Assembly (NCBI GenBank): GCA_037178975.1 | Contig: JASJZH010000003.1 | Location: 744,001-808,000, forward strand | From: Oscheius tipulae | Taxonomy: Eukaryota > Nematoda > Chromadorea > Rhabditida > Rhabditidae | Length of the DNA stretch: 64,000 bases | Reading direction: 5' to 3' | Shown: positions 1 to 9,933 of the stretch, piece after piece | Layout: each line of letters begins with the position of its first letter | How positions within the stretch are numbered: position 1 is the stretch's first letter | Translations under genes and position numbers: made by a program | Notes under the pieces: model-generated | What the model saw: the letters and a program-made list of their open reading frames with translations, nothing else | Database searches by the model: none | Told to the model about the DNA's origin: nothing

Positions 1-7
1 TGCTCAC

Positions 8-1759
8 ATCCACTGATGGCCGGGAGCGGAAGGCATTGCTACATTTGCGCTGACGCCGCAGCTCCGCGTAATAGCCGTCTCGCACGGCTGAGAAGACAAA
101 GGCGGAGAGAACGGACCTGAAAAATAGAGGGTAATTATGGTCCTGAGGAGCTCTGGGAACTGGGGATGTGAACCGGAAGAGGTCTGGGCTAGTTAGGGTG
201 TCGGAACTGAACCATGACGCGTCATAATTGGGTTCAAACTAGAGAAAAGGGAGACAGGGTCTCTCTGATCAGGTAGCTAGTACAGAAGAAAGTTTAGAAC
301 TGTATCAGATAGAGAGAGAGAGTATGGCCACTAGAATGTCAGGGTTTTGATTAAGAGTTAATAGAGACTGGTACAGGTAGTCAAGAGTCAGTACAGAACA
401 AGTTCAGAACTCTCTAGAGAAAACATGTCCCATAGACTGTCATGGTTTTGGTTAAAAGTCAGTAGTAGTCAAGGTAATTAAAAGTAAGAGACTACAGGTA
501 GTCAAGAGACACTAAACAATTGGAGGAATCCAAAAGAATCTAGTCAGTATTTTCGAGAGTCACACAGCGAATTAAGAAAGGTTTTAGGTCAAGGGTCAAG
601 TCTCTGTACTAGTACCAGTAGTCTAGCTTCCTTACCATGATCCCGCTGTCTCACTAGGAGTATGCGTGGCCTGATCAAGGAATGTGCATTCTGTCGTAAC
701 AGCATCTGCAGTGCAGGCGAAAAAGTCTGGCTTGAAGCCGAAAGCCCTAAACGGGACGTGTCCCTGTCCAAACTCTTCAGAGATCTGTAACTCAAAGGAT
801 CAGCATTTCATACGCGCAAGCTGAAACCTTTTGGATTTCTTCTCCGTCAGTCAGGTTGTCACAGACACGGAAGAGGAAGTCCTTCAACGCGTCGGAGATC
901 TCGCTTCGTTGACTCTGAAAAATTAGTTTTTACAATGCTCGAGCTGCTGTATCTAAAAGTCCATCTTTTGGTTGGTTCGCTCGTCTCTTGACCTATTCTA
1001 ATCCCCATGTCTGAACCCTTATTCCGTAGTCCTAGCCTTATCGGCCAGTTCATCATTTCATCCACATGATCTAAGGGCGGTAGTGACCTAATTAAAGCAG
1101 CCTACGTAATTAACTAAGAGTATAGTCGTTGTTTTTAGAGTACATACCCTTGGCAGATTATCCAAAAATCCCCGCATGTCCTCTTTGCGCTCAGAAGCTC
1201 GGCGAAGGATACGGTCGGCTGAAAAACTTTTTGATGAAATTTTCATAGAGACAGTACCGATGTCGTCCTTGGCATTGTCTAGACAGTACTTGATGATGGA
1301 ACGTTGGTTTGTAGTCAGAACTGGGCGACGGTTGCCTTGTGAGGAGACAGAGGCTCTGAAAAGGCGAAAGATATGACAAGCCAACCTTCAACGAGAATTT
1401 TTGCTTTGTGGACTACCAAGTGTAGCGTTCTGTGCTCGCCGAGACAGCACGGTGAGATCCGAGTGCTCTGACCGAGGTGTTAGTACAAAGAGAAGGATCG
1501 TTAGTTCGATTCCTACACGTAGCAAAAGTTTTGCTAGCACAATTTCACATTGTTTTCTCTTAGTGCCCTGATTATTTAACTCGTATCTGTCACAAAGGTT
1601 CTCCTACCTCGGTGGACCATGTTTCCTCGGCGTCGTGCCAGTACTTCCAGTACTCACACTCTTGGCCTTCCTCCTCGGGACCTCCTCCACTTTGATTTCA
1701 GTGGAAGCCGACTTCTCCTTGCGGCTTTCCTTATCTTCGTGCGACGATTTGTTTCCCAT
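8..1759 (-). CDS. Globin with N-myristoylation signal (3' end outside window)
   Basis: Haem-binding globin of the nematode GLB type. Exons (minus strand): 1759-1608, 1355-1148, 914-828, 784-636, 116-8; phases agree throughout and give 235 residues before a GTGAGC donor at the window edge, so at least one more exon is missing. The protein starts MGNKSS, a typical N-myristoylation signal, followed by a Lys/Ser-rich tail of about 60 residues, then the globin fold (LTTNQRSIIKYC for helix A, RSEISDALKDFL for helix E). The likely proximal histidine is His158 in GQGHVPF, followed by GFKPDFF. Residues 199-214 (WSVLSAFVFSAVRDGY) form the helix G/H region typical of C. elegans globins. No histidine is evident at the distal position of helix E. 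The start follows a TTTTTTGCAG acceptor by 3 nt, which fits trans-splicing. A lipid-anchored sensor or redox globin is an inference. Confidence 0.85.
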
Positions 1760-4559
1760 GAGCTGCAAAAAAGACGAGAATTTACGGGGGAGAGAAAAGA
1801 GATAAGAAAAGAGACGGTGGAGGGGGTGGCATAATGAAGAGTTTCTCTTGGGGCGTGGCTGGAGGAAGAGAAGGAGTGTGAGAGAGGGAGGCGGGGTCTG
1901 ATCTCAGGAGCAGATGAGGTCATGACGTAAAAATGTGCTCTGGAAGGAACTGTTCAGGCGCACTAACAAATTATTTTCGAAGCTGGACATAGTTAAAAAT
2001 AAGAGCTTTGAATAGGCTGAGCGAGAGTGTGCTAAGAGTACCAGACTATGAAAAGGCATTAAAAGAAAAAAAAAAGTTAATGACTGCTGCAATTAAAAGC
2101 GCATTAAACAGGGTTAACTATTGGATTCTAAGTGAGAAAGTTTGAGAGAGCGAAAACAGTCGGCGGAGCAGACACGAGAAAGAGAGAAAGAGACTAGAAT
2201 CTTCAAAACCGAGATGGTACGGAAGCTGACTGGAAGTCAAAGCTCTATTGTTCCTCTACCTGCAGCAGTCTTCCAAAGTCATTACCTTCCGAAAATAGTC
2301 TCTCTCGTCCTTTGCAGCCACCAAACAAATTGCCGGATTTAGCAGCAGCACACCATTTCAATTCCTTCCTGGCCTCCCAACAACTAAAGGAGCTTACGTC
2401 TTACTTCCTGGGACCGGAAGGTCATTGGTCGAAAGTGTAGGGATCATTTTGAGACAGAGAGTGATGTGAAGGCTGAAGACTGGATCTAACCAGTTAGACG
2501 GGTATTTCGGACACTTTCTCCAAGTGTTTTCACACTTCAGAAGAGTGCAATCGGCAAATAAATGAGGCCTCTTTGTTTTTGTCATTGTTCAGAGAGGCAG
2601 AAGACGGCAAAAAGGAGACCCCTCAGGGGAGATAAGTGAGAAAGTGATGACAGAGCAGGGAACAGTGGTAGATAACAAAAAGAGAGAGAGATAGAGATCT
2701 CATGGTCACGTTCAAACCCTTCATACGGTTCCAAAGTCGTTTTCTGAACTTTACCACTGTGCAAACCACAAAAAAACCCAAATCTCAAAGCTGGTCTCTG
2801 TTACCCCGATATTTTCAAAAGTTCAGCACATGTGCCGTGACCTCTGCTGCTGGAAATGACACCTAACATCTCCTTCCCTACAATTTTCTCCTCTTCTAAG
2901 GAAAAACTTCCTCCCAACGGTGACGTACCTGAAATCAGTTCTATTTCTAACCATTCGGCTGTATAATTTGAGGCAGGTGATTAGGACCTGAGTACAAAGG
3001 TGGGTTCTATTCTTATCAGCGAGTGTGAAGAAGCCGATTGGTTAATCGGATTAGGGGCACGGTAAAGGAGGGGCAAGAAATCAAAGGAGGTGAGGAGATA
3101 ATAACTGTGGAAAAAGCAGCCCTGGTCTGTGATCAGAACGACCGCGATTGCGCTTTGCGCCGAGAAAATATGGGTGCAAAATCGATCAGGTTATCAGATT
3201 TGTTAAAGTGATAAGGTAACAAGGTTCGGGTTCATGTAAAGAACAGGAAGACAAACAGAGGCGCCTTCTAATAGCAGAGGGGGTCGAAGGGCGGGGTACC
3301 ATTATCTTTAAAACAACAACCGAGACAAAGACTTGAACACTCTTTGCAAAGACTCCAAAAATCAGCACCGTGTACCTTTCGCAAGATACGGAACACACAT
3401 ACACCTGCGCCTCATTAGCAGTCCTTCTGACGCGGCATGAATAAGTAATAAAGGCTCTGTGATGACGAGAGTTATTCATAGTCCCCTTCTCTTGTCTTTC
3501 TGCATTTCCGGTCCATTTGTCTATGGTCACAGGGTGCTGCAGCTCTTTTTCCATTCCGTCACCAGAGACAAACAATCCCCCTCGTCCACGTAACCAACTG
3601 GGACGTTCCCAAGAGGATCGTAGCTCCAAATCTCTTCTGATCCCTCGGATGGATAACGCCCGTGTTCCGAATTCCTGGTCCCGCTGCTTTTTTTCACGTG
3701 ACGAAGAATTATTGAGGGGATAAGGGAGAACAATTTTTCATCAGAGGAAAGGCCTAATAAAATATGAGGCGAGAAATTGGCTTGACGGCTAGAGGAAAAT
3801 GGGAAGAAATTAGCCAGGGAGAATCGCGAGATCCCGGATACACTGTCTCTCTGCCTCTCTGTTTCAATGGTACTGCTACAAAAGTACACCGCATACTCAA
3901 AAGATGACTCAGAGCATGTGATTGTCTGTTGAAAGCCAACTGAAGGGCCTTTGATCTCCTTAACCACCCTTCGCTGTAACTCAGATGTCTAAATGTCGCC
4001 AAGAACATTGGTAATTTAGTTCCTTGTCTTGGGCCCCACACAAAAATGTAGCATATAGGCTGGCTGACTAGGGTCTTCTTCCAGCTTATCAGAATCTGTT
4101 CCTAATCTCATCTGTGTCGTCAGGCAATCTGAGGAAAAGCGGATAAGCCAAAAACGAATGTGTCTGGATTGAGGGATCTAACCGGAGAAGGACAAAACGG
4201 CTGAACGTCAACAGCCACCAAAAGATGGAGCCAATTAGTGTGCTATTCGGGCGGCGACCCAGATCCCGAACTCTTACGCAAGCCTGCAGAGCAGTCTGGA
4301 TGGGAAAAGGGCATAATTTAGTGGGTGGATGGAAGACGATTTTGTGACGCAGATTTCGGAAAGAGTCAAGAGTCTCTGATCTCTGTCTGACAGAGAGACA
4401 AAAAGACAGAGAAGAGAAACAGAGAGACAGAGAGAAAAAGAAATAGAGAAAAAGAGAGATAGAGAGATAAGTAGATGAGATAGAAAGACAAGGAGACAAA
4501 GAGACAGAGAGACAGGTATCCAGACTTTGAGTCCCGATCCAAAAAAGGCCAAAAACAGT
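1760..4559. other. Gene-free stretch upstream of the globin
   Basis: No exon model could be supported. Two overlapping minus-strand frames near 3186-3967 are open for about 147 codons each, but they lack family resemblance and sensible splice context. AT-rich and purine-rich tracts occur near 2140-2200 and 2660-2700. Nothing else is recognised. Confidence 0.5.
4381..4515. repeat. GAGACAGA-type simple repeat array
   Basis: About 135 bp of imperfect purine repeat (GAGACAGA, GAGATAGA) on the plus strand, ending about 45 bp before the tRNA-Cys gene, on its 3' side. It is one of the longest arrays of this motif in the window. Confidence 0.8.
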
Positions 4560-4631
4560 AGGGGGCACCCGGATTTGAACCGGGGACCTCTCGATCTGCA
4601 GTCGAATGCTCTGCCACTGAGCTATACCCCC
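4560..4631 (-). tRNA. tRNA-Cys (GCA)
   Basis: A 72-nt intron-less cloverleaf. The acceptor stem GGGGGTA pairs with TGCCCCC, the D arm reads AGCTCAGTGGCAGAGC, the anticodon GCA is the complement of 4597-4599, and the T arm is CCCGGTTCAAATCCGGG. The discriminator base is U, as expected for cysteine. A-box and B-box sequences are intact. Confidence 0.96.
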
Positions 4632-5000
4632 ACGGCTGATCGGCGAACGGTCAAGCCGCGACGCTAACATTGAGAGATCAGTCGATCAACCGACTGGCTA
4701 CCTTGCACAGAGATACGGTATCCAAAGGAATTTTGGAAACAGGAATACATAGCGGCTAGAGGTGACCGGATAAACACCCAGAGCACCAATACAATTTTCG
4801 TTATCAGACGGCTCCTTTCACAAACAGGCCGTGACGTAGTCGAGGGAATAATTCCGAGAAAAAAATGTGATTTTCGGAGGGTCGCGAGGCCGACGAGCTT
4901 CAATTTACCTTGATTAGGAGAGGGATAAAGGAGGGAAGATGAATTTTAGCTTTTGGCGCCTAGGAACAGGTGGTCAAACCGTCGAAATGGACGGTTAGCT

Positions 5001-5073
5001 GGTATATATAGCTCAGTGGCAGAGCATTCGACTGCAGATCGAGAGCTTCCTAGCTAAAATCCGGGTGCCCTCT
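5001..5073 (+). pseudogene. Decayed tRNA-Cys copy
   Basis: Opposite-strand copy of the 4560-4631 tRNA. The D arm and anticodon arm, including GCA, are intact, but the 5' acceptor strand has become GGTATATATA and the T arm is disrupted (CTAGCTAAAAT). The 3' flank TCTACTGTTTTTG is shared with the functional gene, so a DNA segment rather than a processed tRNA was copied. Confidence 0.8.
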
Positions 5074-6515
5074 ACTGTTTTTGAGCTTTTTCGGACGGAC
5101 ACTCGACTTGCTGACGCATGGCAGTCTCTCTGTCCATCTGTCTCTCTGCTTCTCTGTCTACCATTCTCTGAGCCCTGATTTTTGACTACGATTCCGCTCC
5201 AGCGACTTTTTGCCTAATTCTCTTCAATGGACACTAATTTAAGTATGTGTTTTGCTGCTGCCGTCCGCCCCAATTCCAAAAATGTCCCGCCGCTATTCGG
5301 CTCGAAGAAGACCCTGATTTGTCTCAGCCTCAATTCACTGAAAATAGTTCGGGAATCTCAGAGTAGGACTATTTTTGGGAAGTGGGATGGAGAGCACGAA
5401 AACAGCGGCTGCTTATTTAGGAAAGAAAAGGACCTTATTTTCGGGGGTAAATAGGCGAGAGTCAACCCGATGTTGTTGCAAGGAGGAACAGGGTCGGAGT
5501 TCAGACTCTTATTCTGATTTTGCCAAGAGAGAGAGAGAGAGAGAAAGCGAGAGCAGAGAGACAGTTCTGGTTAAAGAGTACAACAGTAGCGAACTTGAGG
5601 CACGAACGCTTCAGCCACTGAGAGACACGGTCAGAACATAGAGTATGAGTAAGAGATCTGTCTCTATTGCTACAAGGACTTAATTGGCCAGAACTGATCC
5701 ATGTGACAAGTGACCCATAAGCCAGGAATCGATCATTCGGAGTAAGAGTCCATGGTCTCTCATTCGTACCAGGTAGTTTACCTATGCCTTGACTCTCTCG
5801 GATCCGGACAGAAGGCATAAATATAAGTTTAAAACAGAGACCTAGATGGGACAAGAGAGCTTGAAGGGCTTGTACCACGTCGCTTTGGAATTTTTAGTAC
5901 TGTCTGAGCTAGAGAGCTCAGTAAATTGTCCCCTAACTGTTCCAATGACTCTAGAGCATTCTGAACAGAGCGAAGGAAGAGTCAAGACAAGAGTCTGATC
6001 AAGAGTATGTCTGCTCAACTATGGATGTTCCCGGATCTAGAACTGAACCAGTCTCCTCTTAAAGTTCAAAATGACGCCAACACTTCAAAAGTGGTCTGAC
6101 AAGTGCTGATGAAGTGCTAATAAATGGCTCATTGAGCTTTAATCGCGTAATTGCGAAAACTGTTCTTCGGAATGGGGTAACTAGTGGATATAAAGGGACA
6201 ATCTGGAAACAGGAATCGGCCGAAAATGAGCCAAAAATACACAGAGGCGGGAGCAGACGCTCCCCGCGCTCTCTGATGTAGAGACGGGAGGCGTGATTAA
6301 TGCCAGCTGTCATCATTCGAAAGGATGAAGATAGAGCAATGAGAAGTGCGAGTGTCAAAACATGAAAGTGAAAAACTTTGGGTAATAGAGACCAGGTAAA
6401 CATTGTAGATCTCTAGTTTAAAGGAACAGAGAGACAGAGAGACAGAAGAACAGAGAAACAGCGAGATACAACGCACTGTCAAAGCTCCGATACTATTGTT
6501 CCCACTCAAGATAGG

Positions 6516-6990
6516 ATTTTCCACTTTTCGATGTTCTGCAAAGTTGTAGCCCTGATTGAAATTTTGCTCGAAACCCGCGTTTTACAGCCATTACAGCCTT
6601 AAAATTCAAAAAACAAAAAAGTCAAAATTGGTACTGCATATCTCTGCGGTGTATGTTTCGACCTCACAGCTTGCTTTATCAAGGTTTTCTGCAAAGTTGT
6701 AGGCCGGAATAACCCCTACAGCTTTGCAGAACATCACTTTGCTAGAAAAACACGTCTTGGACTCGAAAAGAGTTATTTAGTTTTTGTATTGGGCTCGGTC
6801 GCCTGTGTCACCCCCGTACCATCTCTCCTCAGCCTATCTCCTATATAGTCGGGGGAGTAGCGCAAAGTTGGCTTTCGGGCTCATGTATCGTTTTAGCGGT
6901 ACCCTCAGACCATGATCGTTGTAGAACGAGTCTAACGAAGTAGCTTCGAGAGTGGTCTAGGGAAAATTCTGCTTTTTTTGGAGAAAAAAA
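6516..6990. repeat. Dispersed repeat family R, copy 1
   Basis: Contains GATGTTCTGCAAAGTTGTAG, then TCGGTCGCCTGTGTCACCCC, then CCTCAGACCATGATCGTTGT followed by AGAACGAGTCTAACGAA. The same ordered blocks recur at 16140-16380 and 37850-38225 and partly at 58975-59060. No coding capacity is seen, so it is probably a non-autonomous element. Confidence 0.75.
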
Positions 6991-7901
6991 GGGCTCTGGC
7001 TTATTGTTAGGCCAAGGTTCTTTTTTTCTGGGACAATGAGAACTTACCCAGTTAGCGCAAATAACTACAGCTATTTGCCTGATTCTTGATACTACATTGT
7101 CAATTTATGAGTCTGCTTTGCTACACCTACTCAGTCTGTCAACAGACTTCGGTACTACTAGAGGAGACCCATAACAACAGCCGCCTACTGGTCACTATCG
7201 TTATTCTTTTCGGGGGCTCTGTCTCTCTTCTTTGGCTACTTTACACCACAGGGAGCCCTGCAAATTGGACATCATGCCACTTGCACGTCGTAGAGTCACA
7301 CTCGTATAGTTTTTATGTGGCAGGGAGGGAGATACTGAAGTCTGGGAGATGGGAGACAGACACGACAGAAGTCTTACTATACTGAAAAAAAACCTTTAAG
7401 CAGCTGTGTTTTTCCATATTTCCGTGCTCGACGATGTAATCTCTTCCCCGGCTTCGGATTTCATTTCCTAGAGGAAAGCGGGGTCTCCCAAAGGGAAAAC
7501 AAAACGAAGCCTATATTTGCGTCAATGGATATTTTAAGAAGCTGTCTCTGTCTCTATCTCTGTCTCTGATTTCCAATCGCAAAGATCAGTGATTATTGAC
7601 GTCAATTGTTGTGGCGACACATCAAAGTCGGCGGCTGTCTATTTGTCGTATAGTGTAGTGAAGTTGTGGCTTTCTAGCCACAGAACGTTCCTGCCCCTCT
7701 TTTTTGATGAGGATGTTGAAACCTGACAGAGAAAAAGTACATCCACTGTCAGTCAATCAGACTCACCTGGAGGAAGACACCTGGTGTCTCGGAAAAAAAA
7801 GTAAAGAAGTGAAAATTTTGAGGAACAGAAGGGAGAGAACAGAGAAAATGACCAGCGTCATGTTAAAAAATTGTGCGTGTGTAAAGGGATCAGTTTCTTT
7901 A

Positions 7902-7955
7902 ACTGGGGACCCCTCGATCTGCAGTCGAACGCTCTGCCACTGAGCTATATATAGC
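7902..7955 (-). pseudogene. tRNA-Cys fragment (5' half)
   Basis: The minus strand reads GCTATATATAGCTCAGTGGC and continues through the anticodon arm (GACTGCAGATC) into GAGGGGTCCCCAGTT, where similarity stops inside the T arm. The altered acceptor (TATATATAGC) matches that of the decayed copy at 5001, so the two relics share ancestry. Confidence 0.75.
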
Positions 7956-8496
7956 CTATTTCCAACAAATAGCGGCAGTGAGGCATTTCTTTAAAGGTTT
8001 TTCGAAAACGAAAATTTGGGTCCCGTCCCGATTTGCGCGCCGGCAAAAAGCCAATTTTTTTAATACATAAATTAAAAATTGAATTTTCGTGATTCCGACC
8101 GCAATTTCGAATTCTACGTGTATAAATATCTATATGACGCCAAAAATGGGTAAAAAAATCATGGTTTAAAGAGTGCAGGAGTGTCTTCGGCTGAAAAATA
8201 GCCGTTTGAAGCTCAGTTCGCCTAAATAATGGGATTTTCACATAGTTGTGGTGACTACGAATACGATAACACTAACAGAAATCTCTCTCTCTCTCTCTCT
8301 CTGAGCAAACAAAAGAAAGGAACGGAGTAAATGTGTTGATTTGATCGCTAAGTGAGTAAGAAACCAGCTGCCAACAGTTGCAAATCAGCTGCTCACGCGT
8401 CGTGTGTCCTCATCCGATAAATAAAGCTCCGTCCGGCTGTTTTGAAGGACAGGTGGTAAAAATAGGAATATTGGAAGTTTGGAAATAGGGACTGAT

Positions 8497-8580
8497 TGAG
8501 AGAGAGAGACAGAGAGACAGGAGACAGAGAGATAGAGAGACAGAAAAGACAGAGAGATAGGGAAACCGAGAGACAGAAAG
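8497..8580. repeat. GAGACAGA-type simple repeat array
   Basis: Imperfect GAGAGACAGAGAGACAG repeat on the plus strand. It abuts a dispersed sequence beginning AGTAAAACGATTGCTAAA that is found next to a similar purine array at 28915-28955. Confidence 0.75.
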
Positions 8581-9933
8581 GCAAGCCTAACTACTTTGTC
8601 CTTTCCCAAGTAAAACGATTGCTAAAACCCACTGCTAATCAGTTAAACCCACTTTCATTCGCTCGCACCCACTTCCCTACCTTCGAATCTTTTGTGCCAA
8701 CTTTCTATCTTTTGAATCAACCCAACTTTGTATCCGAATAATGCTACCGCCCCTAGAGGGGCTACATGACAGTTAGAACATCAATATATTGAATCTTTGC
8801 CAATTTCTATTCCCTTCTGTAAGTCTGTCCTGATCAATTTAAAATAGATCCCAGGAATGCACCCATCCTACTCCCATTAATCCTCGGAAACCCACTGACC
8901 CCCAACCACCAGTTGCGTGGAAGTCATCAAAGATCCTTGTGCCCACTCATTGTAAGAACGGAGACATCCTCATTCGTCTAATGTTATCTCAATGACGCAA
9001 ATATAAACCAATCTCGACTCTTCGAAGAGCAACTGTTCGCACGTGGCACAGCTCGTTTTTCTAATGTTTTGCTAACAGAGAGAGGGGGTAGCAAATGATG
9101 GTCAGTGAGAGCAGGATGGATGAGAGGAGAGAGGCTATCTGAAATGTTTTTTGATAGAGTAGAGGCGGAAATCGATTGAACACTGTTCTCTATTGTCTCT
9201 CTCTCTCTCTCTCTATCTCTCTGTGTCTCTTTATCTACCTATCTCTCTACTCCTCTCGGTTTCGGCAGAGAATGTCCCAAAGTCACTCGAGAACCCAACA
9301 CCTACGTACTCAAAATGTTCCTTGACAGAACAGGACTGTGGTGGGTTTAGATCGGTCGTATTAGATTAGACAGGTCCTGACATGTCAAAACTCTGAAAAA
9401 ATTGGACATAACCTTTCTACCAAGTACTATTTTTAAATCGTCTTCGACTTTTTTCCATGGTTCTCGAACTGAGCTTGTTCTTTCGTAAGCAGTATTCGGC
9501 AGTTCATACAATCCGTTCACTGGGCATTCAGAGGGGGGAGTGAGAGTCAGAGCAAAAGAATCGGTTCGGCTAGACGAGAGTAAGAAAGCAACTGGACTGG
9601 GTTGAGCAGAAGGCAAGGCGACCCTCCGGGGTGAGCAGCAGCATCATCCAGAGTGTTCACTAACAGAAGGAAGTCGCTTTTCGACTTGCTAGAAGTTGTT
9701 ACAAAGTTTGTCACAAAACATTAGATTGCAAGAGTTTGGAAATCACTCTTTGCTTTTGGCTGATAGGTACATGATAGGTAGATACCAGGGATTTCCAGAG
9801 AGATAGTCTATCCAAGCTGTTCCCATCAGACAGGATGTAGCTTTGACAGTGAGAGGGATATTCGAGGACAGAGAGACAGAATGGCAGATAGTATAAAACT
9901 TTATATATCTTCTAGGCCGTTTAAGAGTCGAAT

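Larger units (their letters stand above)
5074..9933. other. Gene-poor stretch with dispersed repeats
   Basis: No gene could be modelled. It holds a dispersed repeat (6516-6990), a tRNA-Cys fragment (7902-7955), a CT microsatellite (8282-8301), GAGACAGA arrays (8497-8580) and CT arrays (9197-9245), and a repeat at about 8590-8765 whose core (GTAAAACGATTGCTAAA, then CCCCTAGAGGGG) recurs at 28980-29090. A minus-strand frame at 9616-9417 has exon-like composition and ends at a GTAGAA donor, but no family is recognisable. Confidence 0.5.

Noticed and set aside
1440-1515. Possible tRNA-like element with B-box AGTTCGATTCC
   Set aside because: Only the B-box matches; no A-box at proper spacing and no cloverleaf. 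The region is also an intron of the globin gene.
3186-3967. Two overlapping minus-strand open frames of about 147 codons
   Set aside because: They overlap in different frames, show no domain or signal, and have no acceptor or donor context; composition fits chance open frames.
4089-4670. 193-codon minus-strand frame
   Set aside because: It runs straight through the tRNA-Cys gene and a GAGACAGA array; the Ser/Leu-rich translation is an artefact of the simple repeat.
8282-8301. Repeats as a possible CRISPR array or telomere remnant
   Set aside because: All short repeats are simple CT/GA or octamer arrays without spacers; no TTAGGC-type telomeric tandem was found.
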